A stretch of 64,000 bases of DNA. Source: a candidate division WOR-1 bacterium RIFOXYB2_FULL_46_45 (GTDB lineage: Bacteria; Margulisbacteria; WOR-1; XYC2-FULL-46-14). The translations under genes were made by a program, and so were the position numbers. A model generated the notes under the pieces. The model had not been told where the DNA came from, ran no database searches, and was given only the letters and a program-made list of their open reading frames with translations. Below, in pieces: positions 49,513 through 59,115 of this stretch; position 1 is the first letter of the stretch, and each line of letters starts with the position of its first letter. The stretch lies in the NCBI GenBank assembly GCA_001771585.1, contig MEUE01000004.1, positions 1-64,000 on the forward strand. Direction: 5' to 3'.

Positions 49513-50528
49513 TCGAACATTTATATATCCACATTCCATTCTGCAAGAAGAAGTGCCCATATTGTAACTTTTTGTCGTATGAGGGAAGGGAAGACCAATT
49601 AGATGCTTACGCCAACTACCTGTCTAATACACTTACTACTTACATGTACGGGCAGGTCAATGACCTGCCCCTACAATTACCACTTACAACTATCTATTTT
49701 GGAGGCGGAACGCCATCTCTTTTAACGCCAAAGCAACTGGAAAAAATTCTGTGCGGGCAGGTCTATGACCCGCCCCTACCGGAAATCTCTCTCGAAGCCA
49801 ACCCGGCAACCGCGGACTATGTGAAGCTAAAAGGGTTTAGAGAAGCCGGCGTTAACCGCCTTTCAATCGGAGCGCAATCGTTTAACGACCGGCATTTAAA
49901 GACGCTCGGAAGGATCCATTCCTCCGAAGACGTTTACCGGATTTTTGACGACGCCCGCCGGGCCGGCTTTGACAACATCGGGATTGATATAATGTACGCC
50001 CTCCCCGGACAGACCTTTGACGAATTCAAAGAAGATATCAATGCCGTCTTGAAGCTAAACCCGGAGCATATTTCTCTTTACAATCTGGAAGTACAGGCGC
50101 AAAATTTTGCGCCTCTCCCCGACAACGACACCGAGGCCGATATGTACCAATACGCCATCGACAAATTCAAAGAAGTCGGCTACAAGCACTACGAGATTTC
50201 CAATTTCGCCAAGCCGGAGAGAGAATGCCAACATAATATCGCCTATTGGTTGAATAAGAATTATCTCGGCATTGGAGAGGGAGCGCATTCGCATGTGGAT
50301 GGCTACCGCTGGGTCGCTGGCGGCGAGAAGGAAGCGGAGCACGGTTGTGAAAAAATTATTATGGGCTTGCGCTTGCTGGAGGGAATTGCCAAAGATAATT
50401 TTATCGGCTTTGAGAACGAGGTGAAAGAGCTGAAGGAACAAGGATTGCTCGAAGAGACCGCGGAGAATATCAAATTGACCCACCGGGGATTATTTTTGGC
50501 AAATTTGGTGTTTGAGAAGTTCGTGTAA
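49509..50528 (+). CDS. hemW: HemW-family radical SAM protein with two in-frame palindromic inserts
   Basis: 339 residues. N-terminal radical SAM motif [16 protein letters not shown], the [13 protein letters not shown] block and the HemW C-terminal region ([20 protein letters not shown]). HemW is a heme chaperone related to oxygen-independent coproporphyrinogen oxidase. Two places differ from the family: GQVNDLPL (about residues 48-55) and GQVYDPPL (about 83-90), both encoded in the same frame by near-identical 29-base palindromes at 49646-49674 and 49751-49779. Coupled to lepA by a 4-base overlap. Confidence 0.92.
   Translation: MIEHLYIHIPFCKKKCPYCNFLSYEGREDQLDAYANYLSNTLTTYMYGQVNDLPLQLPLTTIYFGGGTPSLLTPKQLEKILCGQVYDPPLPEISLEANPATADYVKLKGFREAGVNRLSIGAQSFNDRHLKTLGRIHSSEDVYRIFDDARRAGFDNIGIDIMYALPGQTFDEFKEDINAVLKLNPEHISLYNLEVQAQNFAPLPDNDTEADMYQYAIDKFKEVGYKHYEISNFAKPERECQHNIAYWLNKNYLGIGEGAHSHVDGYRWVAGGEKEAEHGCEKIIMGLRLLEGIAKDNFIGFENEVKELKEQGLLEETAENIKLTHRGLFLANLVFEKFV
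49646..49674. repeat. Palindromic coding insert 1 in hemW
   Basis: GTAC then perfect arms GGGCAGGTCA / TGACCTGCCC around one base, then CTAC. Reads [10 protein letters not shown] in frame. Confidence 0.8.
49751..49779. repeat. Palindromic coding insert 2 in hemW
   Basis: GTGC then arms GGGCAGGTC / GACCCGCCC (one mismatch), then CTAC. Same frame and same GQVxDxPL peptide as insert 1. Confidence 0.8.
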
Positions 50529-50533
50529 AAAAT

Positions 50534-50750
50534 AGTCCCGAATTTTTATCGCGAATCTTCCGTCCCAAATAATCCCAAATCCACCGACTCCAATCTACAT
50601 TCTCAAATCCTCGAATACGCCCGCGAATATCTCCTCCCCACCCCAGGGATGGGCATTTCGAGAATATATTGGAGTATTTGGGACAGATAATTCGAGACCC
50701 GGGGATTAGTGATCATTCGAGATGTTGATTTGAGATAAAAATTCGGGACT
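50534..50750. repeat. MITE-like element with 17-bp terminal inverted repeats
   Basis: 217 bases bounded by perfect inverted repeats (AGTCCCGAATTTTTATC at 50534-50550 and its complement at 50734-50750). Inner blocks are partly palindromic (GTCCCAAATA / TATTTGGGAC). A degenerate copy lies at 24156-24323. No coding capacity. It fills the gap between convergent hemW and the site-2 protease gene. Confidence 0.75.
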
Positions 50751-50756
50751 CTTCCC

Positions 50757-51335
50757 CTATCCCACCAAAATACCAAACAGAAAATTAATCGCGTAGAAAA
50801 GGAGTTCTTGGGTCGGCGGGAAGATTAGAATCCCGATCAGAATAAAAAAGCCGTAGCGTTCAAGAGTGATCTGCCAGTTTAAAGGTAAAAAGCGGGTATA
50901 GATCCGGGATCCGTCCAGGGGCGGAACCGGCAAAAGATTAAAGATCATAAGCGCCAGATTCAGCCAGATGGTCGACTGCAAAAGATTGATCCAAAATAAA
51001 TTATTGAGCGGGACATTGCGCAAAATAACCGCCAAAAACCAGGCAAGCATAAAATTCGCCGCCGGTCCGGCAATGCCGACAATCATCATCCCCCGCTCCG
51101 GGTTACGGAAATTATACGGATTGATCGGAACCGGTTTGGCCCAGCCGATCCGAAATAAAATAAGGGCCAAAAAACCCAAAGGATCGATATGGCTGATCGG
51201 GTTCAAGGTCAATCTGCCGGCGTAACGGGCGGTCGGATCACCCAGTATGTCCGCCGCTTTGGCGTGGGCAAATTCGTGGATTGTGATGCTGATCAAAAGG
51301 ATCGGGAGGAAGATTATAAAAAATTCAAGGCCCAT
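50757..51335 (-). CDS. Site-2 protease family membrane metalloprotease (M50)
   Basis: 192 residues, mostly membrane. Zinc motif HEFAH near residue 22 in the first helix region, then ILGDPTARYAGRLTLNPISHIDP, and the second active-site motif NLLPVPPLDGSR. It matches the short YwhC-type branch of the M50 family, which lacks PDZ domains; substrates are unknown. It follows uvrA on the minus strand after 3 bases, so the two are probably co-transcribed. Confidence 0.88.
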   Translation of the reverse strand: MGLEFFIIFLPILLISITIHEFAHAKAADILGDPTARYAGRLTLNPISHIDPLGFLALILFRIGWAKPVPINPYNFRNPERGMMIVGIAGPAANFMLAWFLAVILRNVPLNNLFWINLLQSTIWLNLALMIFNLLPVPPLDGSRIYTRFLPLNWQITLERYGFFILIGILIFPPTQELLFYAINFLFGILVG

Positions 51336-51338
51336 GGT

Positions 51339-54164
51339 TTATTTTAGAACCTTTTTCAAATAGTGTCCAGTATAGCTCTGTGTGTTTTTCGCAATCTGTT
51401 CTGGAGTTCCCTCCGCCACAATCTCCCCCCCCATATCGCCGCCGTCCGGGCCAAGATCGATTATATGGTCAACGGTCTTGATGACATCGAGATTGTGCTC
51501 GATAACAATAACCGTATTGCCGGTGTCAACCAGCCGATCAAGTACCGTCAAAAGTTTTTTGATATCGTCAAAATGCAGGCCGGTGGTCGGCTCGTCCAAA
51601 AGATAAAGGGTGCGGCCGGTGGAGCGCAAAGACAATTCGGTCGCCAATTTGACCCTCTGCGCCTCTCCGCCGGAGAGCGTGTTGGCCGACTGCCCCAGCT
51701 TGATATAATCGAGCCCGACATCGTGGAGCGTTTGCAGTTTTCGGTAAATCTGCGGGATATTCTCAAAAAGCCGCATTGCCTCTTCAACCGTTGAATCCAA
51801 AACCTCAAAGATATTTTTTCCTTTGTAGCGAACCTCCAAAGTTTCACGGTTATATCTTTTTCCTTTACAAACGTCGCAGGTTACGTAAACATCCGGCAGA
51901 AAATGCATTTCGATCTTATTGTAGCCGTCCCCTCCGCACGCCTCGCACCGCCCCCCTTTGACATTAAAAGAAAAACGTCCCGGCTGGTAGCCGCGCGCTT
52001 TTGCCTCCGGGGTCATCGAAAAAAGGTCGCGGATGTGGTTAAAAACCCCGGTGTAGGTCGCCGGATTTGATCTAGGGGTCCGGCCGATCGGCGACTGGTC
52101 GATGATAATTATCTTGTCGATATGCTCGGCCCCTAAAATCTTATCGTGTTTCCCTTCTTTCTCAATCGAACGGTAAAACTTCTTCGCCAAAGCGTTATAA
52201 AGGATATCGTTGATCAGCGAGCTTTTGCCCGAACCGGAGACCCCAGTCACACCGATAAATTTACTAAGCGGAAATTTTACGTCAACATCTTTCAGATTGT
52301 GATGCTTTGCCCCTTTTATCTCGATAAAATTCCCGTTCCCTTCCCTTCTCTTTATTGGGACCGGGATACAATCGGCTCCGCTCAAGTATCTTCCGGTTAT
52401 TGATTTCTTATTTTTTATGACCTGCTCGATGCTCCCCGCCTCCACAATATGTCCGCCATGTATCCCCGCCCCGGAACCGATATCAACCAGATAATCGGCG
52501 GCACGCATCGTCTCTTCGTCATGTTCAACGACAATCATGGTGTTTCCCAGGTCACGCAGTTTTTTTAGTGTTTTGATTAGCTGTTGGTTGTCTTTTTGAT
52601 GCAGGCCGATCGATGGTTCATCGAGAATATATAAGACCCCGACCAAGCCGGAGCCGATCTGGGTTGCCAAACGGGTCCGCTGTGATTCTCCTCCGGACAA
52701 AGTGCTCGATTGGCGATCCAAAGTTATATAATTCAAGCCGACATCGTCCAAAAATTTCAGGCGCGCCTTGATTTCTTTTAATATCCCCTTCGCGATCAAC
52801 TCTTCGCGCTCGGTCAGTTTTAATCCGTCAAGAAAAGAGATCAGTTTCCCAACCGACAAATTGGAAATTTCGGCGATCGATTTGCCGTCTATTTTGACGG
52901 CCAAAGATTCGGGCTTCAAACGCTGCCCCTTACATTTTGGGCACGGGACCGAGCTCATGAAGCGGTAGAGATAATAGCGCATATTTTCGGACTTGGTTTC
53001 GTAATAGCGGCGCTTTAAGTTGTTGATCACCCCTTCAAACTCGCTCTCGTGTTCCCAATAGCCCTTTTGCATCTGATATTTAAATTTTAACGGCTGGTCG
53101 GTCCCGTATAAAATCGCATTCAATTGTTTTTTGGTCAGATCTTTAATCGGCGTATCCATGGTAAAACCGAATTTCCCGCCGACCGCTTCCAGCCGAACCA
53201 TATAAAAACTGGCCGATTCGCCCCATGGGACGATCGCCCCTTCGGAGAGCGACAGGTTTTTATCGGGGATCACGAGATCCGGGTCAAACTCCAACTTATC
53301 CCCCAAACCGGTGCATTCCGGACAGGCGCCATAGGGGCTATTGAAAGAAAAGATCCTCGGGGTTATTTCATCTAAACTAATCCCGCAATAAGGGCAGGAA
53401 AACTTTTCGGAGAAAAGTTCCTCTTTAGCTTTTTTGCCCTCTCCAAAAACAACCAGAACCAACCCGCTCCCGTAACGCAGGGCGGTTTCAACCGATTCGG
53501 CCAAACGTTTCTTGGCGGATTCTTTTAAAATAATCCTGTCGACGACAATTTCGATATTATGTTTTTTCTTTTTGTCCACCGAGGGGATATCAGGAAACTC
53601 GTGGGTTTTATTATCAATCCTGACCCGAAGGAAGCCGTCTTTTTCTATGTCTTTAAATAAATCTTTATACTCCCCTTTTCTTCCACGCACTACCGGCGAC
53701 AGAATCTGTACGGACAGGTCGCGACCTGTCCGTACCATCATAATCTGATCCACAATCTGCTCCACCGTTTGTTTTTCAATTTTTCTTCCGCATTGCGGGC
53801 AATGCGGGATGCCGACGTGGGCAAAAAGGAGGCGCAGGTAATCGTAAATTTCGGTAACCGTGCCGACAGTGGAACGGGGGTTGCGGGAGGAGGTTTTTTG
53901 GTCGATTGAGATTGCCGGCGATAGCCCTTCGATCGAATCGACATCCGGTTTTTGCATCTGCTCCAAAAACTGGCGGGCGTAGGCGGAAAGAGATTCAACG
54001 TATCTTCTCTGCCCTTCGGCGTAGATGGTATCGAATGCCAGCGATGATTTACCGGAGCCGGAAAGGCCGGTAAAAACAATCAGCTGGTTGCGGGGAATTT
54101 CAAGGTTGACGTTTTTTAAATTGTGTTCCCGTGCACCTTTGATTATGATTTTGTCGGAAGGCAT
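51339..54164 (-). CDS. uvrA: Excinuclease ABC subunit A
   Basis: 941 residues, normal length. Two ABC modules: Walker [13 protein letters not shown] and [12 protein letters not shown], signatures [14 protein letters not shown] and [14 protein letters not shown], and zinc fingers (CPQC; CPYC ... CPEC; CEAC ... CDVC). It recognises DNA damage in nucleotide excision repair. A perfect 28-bp palindrome (53708-53735) encodes [10 protein letters not shown] where the family has a short ALPEG-type loop. The ATG lies only 14 bases from the divergent mnmA start, so a leaderless mRNA is likely. Confidence 0.97.
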   Translation of the reverse strand: MPSDKIIIKGAREHNLKNVNLEIPRNQLIVFTGLSGSGKSSLAFDTIYAEGQRRYVESLSAYARQFLEQMQKPDVDSIEGLSPAISIDQKTSSRNPRSTVGTVTEIYDYLRLLFAHVGIPHCPQCGRKIEKQTVEQIVDQIMMVRTGRDLSVQILSPVVRGRKGEYKDLFKDIEKDGFLRVRIDNKTHEFPDIPSVDKKKKHNIEIVVDRIILKESAKKRLAESVETALRYGSGLVLVVFGEGKKAKEELFSEKFSCPYCGISLDEITPRIFSFNSPYGACPECTGLGDKLEFDPDLVIPDKNLSLSEGAIVPWGESASFYMVRLEAVGGKFGFTMDTPIKDLTKKQLNAILYGTDQPLKFKYQMQKGYWEHESEFEGVINNLKRRYYETKSENMRYYLYRFMSSVPCPKCKGQRLKPESLAVKIDGKSIAEISNLSVGKLISFLDGLKLTEREELIAKGILKEIKARLKFLDDVGLNYITLDRQSSTLSGGESQRTRLATQIGSGLVGVLYILDEPSIGLHQKDNQQLIKTLKKLRDLGNTMIVVEHDEETMRAADYLVDIGSGAGIHGGHIVEAGSIEQVIKNKKSITGRYLSGADCIPVPIKRREGNGNFIEIKGAKHHNLKDVDVKFPLSKFIGVTGVSGSGKSSLINDILYNALAKKFYRSIEKEGKHDKILGAEHIDKIIIIDQSPIGRTPRSNPATYTGVFNHIRDLFSMTPEAKARGYQPGRFSFNVKGGRCEACGGDGYNKIEMHFLPDVYVTCDVCKGKRYNRETLEVRYKGKNIFEVLDSTVEEAMRLFENIPQIYRKLQTLHDVGLDYIKLGQSANTLSGGEAQRVKLATELSLRSTGRTLYLLDEPTTGLHFDDIKKLLTVLDRLVDTGNTVIVIEHNLDVIKTVDHIIDLGPDGGDMGGEIVAEGTPEQIAKNTQSYTGHYLKKVLK
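53708..53735. repeat. Palindromic coding insert in uvrA
   Basis: Perfect palindrome with 14-base half GTACGGACAGGTCG. Same family as the hemW inserts (GTAC-GG-ACAGGTC core). Read on the minus strand as VRTGRDLSV. Confidence 0.8.
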
Positions 54165-54178
54165 TATATAATTATAAC
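54165..54178. promoter_or_regulatory. Compact bidirectional promoter between uvrA and mnmA
   Basis: TATAAT occurs on both strands (plus 54167-54172; minus 54171-54176), each exactly 6 bases before the start codon it faces. There is no space for a ribosome site. The -35 boxes would lie inside the opposite genes and are weak. Confidence 0.55.
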
Positions 54179-55210
54179 ATGAAGGTCTTATGCGCCATGT
54201 CGGGGGGGGTCGATTCGTCGGTCTCCGCCGCTTTATTAAAAGAACAGGGTTATGATGTCTTAGGGATCACCATGCAAATCTGGCCCGGTAAAAAAGATTT
54301 TGGCGGCTGCTGCGGATTAAAAGAGATTGAAGATGCCAAAGAGGTCTGCCGCGTACTTGGCATCCCCCACTACACCGTCAATTACCGCGAAGAATTTAAA
54401 AAATACGTAATCCAAAACTTTATCGAAGAATATAAGAACGGCCGCACGCCGAACCCATGCATTCGCTGCAATGAGTTCCTCAAGTTTAAATTATTGCTCA
54501 AGAAGGCCGAGGAACTTGGGTGCACCAAAATCGCGACCGGCCATTACGCCCAAATAAAAGACGGACGGCTCTTTAAGGGCGTGGATCAGCGCAAAGATCA
54601 ATCCTATGTCTTATATATGATGAACCGAGAGAGTTTAAGAAAAACGCTCTTCCCAATGGGAGAATACACGAAAGAGGAAGGAAGAAAGCTGGCCAAAAAG
54701 TTTAAGCTGCCGGTAGCCGAAAAGAAAGAGAGCCAGGAGATTTGTTTTATTGATGATGATAATTATGGCCGGTTCTTAAAAGAAAATATTCCTGAAGCAA
54801 TCAATCCGGGAGACATTATAGATCAATCCGGGATCGTGGTCGGAAAACATAAAGGGATAATTTTCTACACCATCGGGCAGAAGAAAGGGATCGGCGCCTA
54901 TGGAGCCAGAAAGTTTGTGACAAAAATTGATGTTTTGAAGAATACAATTACCATCGGAAACGACAACGATTTGATGGGCAACACTTTAACCGCCGACCAT
55001 GTGACCTTTACCTCCGGACAGGCACCGGAGGGCGAAATAGAAGTTGCCGCCAAAATCAGATATAATAGTAAAGAATCACCGGCAATATTGTCCGCAAACG
55101 ATAATATCGTTCGCCTGAATTTCAAAGAGAACCAGCGGGCAATCACACCCGGACAGTCGGTGGTATTTTATAAGGGGGATGAGGTAATTGGCGGCGGAAT
55201 CATTAACTGA
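54179..55210 (+). CDS. mnmA: tRNA 2-thiouridylase MnmA
   Basis: 343 residues. PP-loop SGGVDSS (8-14), catalytic cysteines Cys94 (NPCIRCN) and Cys189 (SQEICF), and the C-terminal beta domain. It makes 2-thiouridine at the wobble base of Glu, Gln and Lys tRNAs. Its final codons overlap the nadA start by 23 bases. Confidence 0.97.
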   Translation: MKVLCAMSGGVDSSVSAALLKEQGYDVLGITMQIWPGKKDFGGCCGLKEIEDAKEVCRVLGIPHYTVNYREEFKKYVIQNFIEEYKNGRTPNPCIRCNEFLKFKLLLKKAEELGCTKIATGHYAQIKDGRLFKGVDQRKDQSYVLYMMNRESLRKTLFPMGEYTKEEGRKLAKKFKLPVAEKKESQEICFIDDDNYGRFLKENIPEAINPGDIIDQSGIVVGKHKGIIFYTIGQKKGIGAYGARKFVTKIDVLKNTITIGNDNDLMGNTLTADHVTFTSGQAPEGEIEVAAKIRYNSKESPAILSANDNIVRLNFKENQRAITPGQSVVFYKGDEVIGGGIIN

Positions 55211-56111
55211 CAAGATCCACAAATTAAAAAAAGAACGCAACGCGGTGATTCTGGCCCATAACTATCAATTGCCCGAAGTGCAGGATATCGCCGATTATAC
55301 CGGCGATTCCCTCGGATTGTCCATTGAAGCGTCAAAGACCAGGGCGGACTTGATCGTTTTTTGCGGCGTCCATTTTATGGCGGAGACCGCCGCGATCATC
55401 TGCCCCGAAAAAACGGTGCTGATGCCCGACATTAAAGCCGGTTGCCCGATGGCCGACATGATAACCGTACCGCAACTTCAAAGTTTAAAGCTCAAAAATC
55501 AAAGCGCAAAAGTAGTGTGCTATATAAATTCCTCGGCGGCAATAAAAGCCAAATCGGATATCTGCTGTACCTCCGCCAATTCAATTGAGGTCTGCCGGTC
55601 GCTTGATTGCAACGAGATAATTTTTGTACCGGATAAATATTTGGGCATGTATACGGAAAAGAAGATCAAGGACAACAACAAGGACAAGAAATTCATACTA
55701 TGGAACGGCTACTGCCCCACCCATGCCAAAATCCTCCCCGAACATATCAGGGAAGCAAAGAAAAAACATCCGGGAGCGATGGTGATGGTCCATCCGGAAT
55801 GCCGCCCGGAAACAATCGCCGAAGCCGACCGGGTCTTCTCAACCGGAGGGATGTGGACCTTCGCGAAAGAAAGCACGGCAAAAGAATTTATCGTCGGAAC
55901 AGAAATAGGGATGGTCTACCGTCTGCAAAAAGATAATCCGGAAAAAAAGTTCTATCCGGCAACTGAAATCGCGGTCTGTCCCAACATGAAAAAAACGACG
56001 CTTGAAAAAGTGCTCTGGTCCCTGGAGGATTTGAAAGAAAAAATCGTGGTGGATCAAAAAACCGCCGAAGCCGCGCGCCTCACAATCACTAGAATGCTTG
56101 GTCTCTCCTAG
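55188..56111 (+). CDS. nadA: Quinolinate synthase NadA
   Basis: 307 residues from a TTG start with GGGGGAT and GAGGT upstream, inside the end of mnmA. Family motifs: LAHNYQLPEVQDIADYTGDS, 4Fe-4S ligands in GCPMAD, DICCTSANS and AVCPNM, and VMVHPECRP. It condenses iminoaspartate with dihydroxyacetone phosphate in NAD synthesis. LQSLKLKNQSAK (about residues 97-108) is encoded by a TCAAAG-rich repeat (55475-55512) and replaces the usual loop. NadB and NadC are not in the window. Confidence 0.95.
   Translation: MAAESLTDKIHKLKKERNAVILAHNYQLPEVQDIADYTGDSLGLSIEASKTRADLIVFCGVHFMAETAAIICPEKTVLMPDIKAGCPMADMITVPQLQSLKLKNQSAKVVCYINSSAAIKAKSDICCTSANSIEVCRSLDCNEIIFVPDKYLGMYTEKKIKDNNKDKKFILWNGYCPTHAKILPEHIREAKKKHPGAMVMVHPECRPETIAEADRVFSTGGMWTFAKESTAKEFIVGTEIGMVYRLQKDNPEKKFYPATEIAVCPNMKKTTLEKVLWSLEDLKEKIVVDQKTAEAARLTITRMLGLS
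55475..55512. repeat. TCAAAG-type repeat inside nadA
   Basis: CTTCAAAGTTTAAAGCTCAA then AAATCAAAGCGCAAAAG. Resembles the repeats at 18378-18405, 19174-19469 and 62880-62911; reads in frame as QSLKLKNQSAK. Confidence 0.65.
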
Positions 56112-56484
56112 CCATCCGCCGGCGAATCCCGCGGCTGACCAGCTCATAAATCTCTTCCATCAAAAACGGTTTGCGTAAATATTCCAAAGCACCCAAATCA
56201 ATCGCCCGGGCATGGGAATGCTCGTCTCCATAAGCGGTTACCATCGCCACCTCTATCTCCGGATCCTTCTCTTTAAACTGCCGCAAAAGCTCCAGCCCAT
56301 CCACCTTGGGCATCTTAATATCGACAAAGGCGACATCGTATTTCCCCTTGGCAAAGGTTTTGAGCGCTTCGGTGCTGTCCTCAAAAAGGTCAACGTTGTA
56401 ATTTTTAATACTCAAGATCATCTTGAAAGACTCAAGAACCGACGGCTCATCGTCAACAACAATGATCCTGGCGTTATCGCTCAT
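56089..56484 (-). CDS. Single-domain response regulator, tandem array gene 3
   Basis: 131 residues: IIVVDDEPS, phospho-acceptor Asp in VAFVDIKMPKVDG, Thr in MVTAYGDE, Lys in YLRKPFLM. It ends with the shared array signature KPFLMEEIYELVSRGIRRR. Overlaps the preceding receiver gene by 4 bases and converges with nadA, overlapping it by 23. No output domain. Confidence 0.87.
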   Translation of the reverse strand: MSDNARIIVVDDEPSVLESFKMILSIKNYNVDLFEDSTEALKTFAKGKYDVAFVDIKMPKVDGLELLRQFKEKDPEIEVAMVTAYGDEHSHARAIDLGALEYLRKPFLMEEIYELVSRGIRRRMARRDQAF

Positions 56485-56867
56485 TTATTATCCTCTCTCA
56501 ACTTCAGACCGCGCTCAACCAGCTCATAGATCTCTTCCATTAAAAATGGTTTGCGCAAATATTCGATCACACCCAGTTTGCGGGCGGTGGTTTCGGAGGC
56601 CTTGGTATCATACGCGGTCATGATTATTACCTGCAAGCGCGGATCGGTTTTTTTCATCTCCCTTAAAATTTCGATCCCGTCGATCTGGTCGGGGAGCTTG
56701 AGGTCGATAAAGGCAACATCGTATTTGTCTTTTTGAAAATTCGCGAGAGCGGAATGGCCGTCGGCAAAGACTTCAACTCCGTAATCTTTGTACTTTAAGG
56801 TCATTTTAAACGCTTCGAGGATACTGGTTTCGTCGTCGATCACCAGAACATTGGCTTTAACGCTCAA
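56481..56867 (-). CDS. Single-domain response regulator, tandem array gene 2
   Basis: 128 residues: VLVIDDETS, phospho-acceptor Asp in VAFIDLKLPDQIDG, Thr in IMTAYDTK, Lys in YLRKPFLM. Same C-terminal signature KPFLMEEIYELVERGLK. The extra residue in LPDQIDG is unusual, as most receivers have MPxMDG. Overlaps both neighbours by 4 bases. Confidence 0.87.
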   Translation of the reverse strand: MSVKANVLVIDDETSILEAFKMTLKYKDYGVEVFADGHSALANFQKDKYDVAFIDLKLPDQIDGIEILREMKKTDPRLQVIIMTAYDTKASETTARKLGVIEYLRKPFLMEEIYELVERGLKLREDNK

Positions 56868-57292
56868 TGTATCCCTTCGGGCGGCTTCGGGGTGGCCGAT
56901 TCTTTTGGGGTTTTTACTCTGCGGCGGCGGCGCAGGCCGCGATCAACCAGTTCATAAATCTCTTCCATCAAAAACGGTTTGCGTAAATATTCCAGCGCTC
57001 CCATATTGATGGCGTTGGCATGTGAAGCGTCGGTGGCATAGGCGGTAACAATTACGACTTCAAGTTCGGAGTCGGCTTCTTTTAATTTTTTCAGCACTTC
57101 CAGGCCGTCCATCTTGGGGAGCTTCATGTCGATAAAGGCGATATCGTATTTCCCTTTTTCTATTTTTTCGAGGGCGGAGGGGCCGTCAAGAAAAGCGTCA
57201 ACGTCATAATCTTTGATTTTGAGGATCATCTTGAAGGATTCCAAAACCGTCGGCTCGTCGTCAACTACCAGGATTTTTATATTTTCTGACAC
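56864..57292 (-). CDS. Single-domain response regulator, tandem array gene 1
   Basis: 142 residues from a GTG (57290-57292) with GAGG 8 bases upstream; an upstream ATG would add 13 residues before the receiver. ILVVDDEPT, phospho-acceptor Asp in IAFIDMKLPKMDG, Thr in IVTAYATD, Lys in YLRKPFLM, signature KPFLMEEIYELVDRGLRRRR, then a short basic and Pro-rich tail. First of three co-translated paralogues; no kinase gene adjoins them. Confidence 0.86.
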   Translation of the reverse strand: MSENIKILVVDDEPTVLESFKMILKIKDYDVDAFLDGPSALEKIEKGKYDIAFIDMKLPKMDGLEVLKKLKEADSELEVVIVTAYATDASHANAINMGALEYLRKPFLMEEIYELVDRGLRRRRRVKTPKESATPKPPEGIH

Positions 57293-57332
57293 TTTGCACC
57301 TCTTTCGGAATTTTATCAATTCACCCTCCACT

Positions 57333-57360
57333 TTGCAAGCGGGTATTTGTGTTATATAAT
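57333..57360 (+). promoter_or_regulatory. Promoter of tRNA-CAT
   Basis: TTGCAA (57333-57338), 16-bp spacer, TATAAT (57355-57360), 14 bases before the tRNA. Confidence 0.6.
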
Positions 57361-57374
57361 GAATTTGGAAACAA

Positions 57375-57448
57375 GCCGGGATAGCTCAGTTGGCTAGAGC
57401 GAGGGACTCATAAGCCCTAGGTCGTCGGTTCAATCCCGACTCCCGGCA
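57375..57448 (+). tRNA. tRNA with CAT anticodon (Met, or Ile2)
   Basis: Acceptor GCCGGGA/TCCCGGC, anticodon loop CTCATAA (CAT), T arm CGGTTCAATCCCG. It lacks initiator features. Whether it is elongator Met or lysidine-modified Ile2 cannot be decided by eye; tilS, which makes the Ile2 modification, lies close downstream. Confidence 0.9.
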
Positions 57449-57460
57449 AACAAAAATCCT

Positions 57461-57730
57461 ATGAAAAAAACATTGGTCTTGTCCGCTTATCTTTTTTTTG
57501 TGCCGTCGCTTTATATTATTTTGACTTCAAGACGTTTGGATAAGGACTGCTCCTTCCACGCGGCACAGGCTTTTCTCCTCTGGCTTATCTTCCTGGCGGT
57601 TTACACCATCCTAGTTCCGATCCGCGATTCGCACTTTGCGATCCTGCTGCCCTGGGGAGCAATCGCCGCGATCGGGATCACTAAAATTAAAGTACCGGTC
57701 CTCTCCGGCTGGGCGGAAGCGTTATGTTAA
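57461..57730 (+). CDS. Small membrane protein (DUF4870-like)
   Basis: 89 residues with three hydrophobic stretches (LSAYLFFVPSLYIILTS, AFLLWLIFLAVYTILVP, FAILLPWGAIAAIGI) and the motif DCSFHAAQAF, seen in DUF4870-type proteins (FHAxQA). Function unknown. It overlaps the tilS start by 7 bases, so the two are co-translated. Confidence 0.65.
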   Translation: MKKTLVLSAYLFFVPSLYIILTSRRLDKDCSFHAAQAFLLWLIFLAVYTILVPIRDSHFAILLPWGAIAAIGITKIKVPVLSGWAEALC

Positions 57731-59115
57731 AAGAACGATTTCTGCAAACGATCAAAGAATACAAGATGATCAAGCCCAAGGACATTGTTTTGGCCGGAGT
57801 TTCGGGAGGCGCCGATTCGGTTTCCCTTCTTCATCTTTTAAATGAAGCAAAAGAAGAATTGGATTTTACCCTCTATGTGGCCCACTTAAATCATCTCTTG
57901 CGGCCGGACGCGGAGATCGACCAGCGTTTTGTTGAGGGGCTCTCCAAAAACCTGGGATTAACCTGCATCTCCGATTCGGTAAACGTTGCCGCCTACGCCG
58001 AAACCGAAAAAATGAACATCGAAAACGCCGCCCGCAAACTGCGCTACGAATTCTACCGCAACACCGCGCAAAAGATCGGGGCAAACAAGATCGCTCTGGG
58101 GCACAACGCCGACGACAACGTTGAAACTTTTTTAATGCACCTGTTGAGGGGAGCGGGACTGAAGGGGTTGACCGGGATCCCCCCTGTCAGAAAAAACATT
58201 GTCCGCCCGCTGATCAAAATCTGGCGGCGGGACATCGACAAATATATCGCCACGCTTAAGCTGGTTCCCAGAATCGATCACACCAACTACGAGTCCAAAT
58301 ACCTGCGCAACCGCGTTCGCTTAAAATTGATCCCGCAGCTTAAAATTTATAATTTAAACATCAAGGATATCCTTTTGCAAACGATCCTTCTCTTAACCGA
58401 AGATTCGCTTTATCTGGAGAGAGAGGTCAAGCAAGCCCTGCAGGAGATCATCACCCGCCAGAGCGACTATGAGCTGGAACTTAATCTTGAAAAACTCCGC
58501 GCGCTTGACCCTCCGGTGCAGGGGCATTTTATCCGCGCGGCGATCGAACGGGTGAAAGGGAACCTGTCGGAACTGGCCTTCTCGCATATTCATGATATCT
58601 TAAAAAATCTTTATTCGAACGAAAGCTGGGAGTTGAACCTTCCGGAAAAGATTTTTGTGATCGGGACTCGCAGCAAGCTGACCATCACCAAAGAGAAGCC
58701 TCCTCTTCCCCAAAAAATTTCTTTCCGTTATAAACTGCCGATACCAGGCAAAGTTCTGATCGAAGAGATCGGAATGGAGATCATGGCCGAAATCGAAAGC
58801 AAAAAATCTTTCCAGGAGACCGAACCTTCCGCCGACACCGTCTATGTCGATTTTGACGAAGCGGGCAAAGAACTGCTGGTCAGGTCGCGCCGCGACGGCG
58901 ACCGCTTCTATCCGCTCGGCATGAAGGGGGCAAAAAAGCTGCAGGACTTTTTTGTCGACAACAAAATAAATAAAGAGGATCGGGACCGGATTCCGATTGT
59001 TGAGGCGGAGGGACGCATCATCTGGGTAGCCGGACTGCGGATCGACGAAAGGGTCAAAGTCACCCGCAAGACCTCAAAAGTCATAAAACTACATGCGAAT
59101 CATAGAAATCCATAA
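57724..59115 (+). CDS. tilS: tRNA(Ile)-lysidine synthetase TilS
   Basis: 463 residues. PP-loop SGGADS (27-32), LGHNADDNVETFLMHLLRG, RPLIKIWR, NRVR block, and the C-terminal TilS domain (LVRSRRDGDRFYPLGMKGAKKLQDFF pattern). It converts C34 to lysidine in tRNA-Ile2 so that AUA is read as Ile. Overlaps folP by 23 bases. Confidence 0.95.
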   Translation: MLKERFLQTIKEYKMIKPKDIVLAGVSGGADSVSLLHLLNEAKEELDFTLYVAHLNHLLRPDAEIDQRFVEGLSKNLGLTCISDSVNVAAYAETEKMNIENAARKLRYEFYRNTAQKIGANKIALGHNADDNVETFLMHLLRGAGLKGLTGIPPVRKNIVRPLIKIWRRDIDKYIATLKLVPRIDHTNYESKYLRNRVRLKLIPQLKIYNLNIKDILLQTILLLTEDSLYLEREVKQALQEIITRQSDYELELNLEKLRALDPPVQGHFIRAAIERVKGNLSELAFSHIHDILKNLYSNESWELNLPEKIFVIGTRSKLTITKEKPPLPQKISFRYKLPIPGKVLIEEIGMEIMAEIESKKSFQETEPSADTVYVDFDEAGKELLVRSRRDGDRFYPLGMKGAKKLQDFFVDNKINKEDRDRIPIVEAEGRIIWVAGLRIDERVKVTRKTSKVIKLHANHRNP

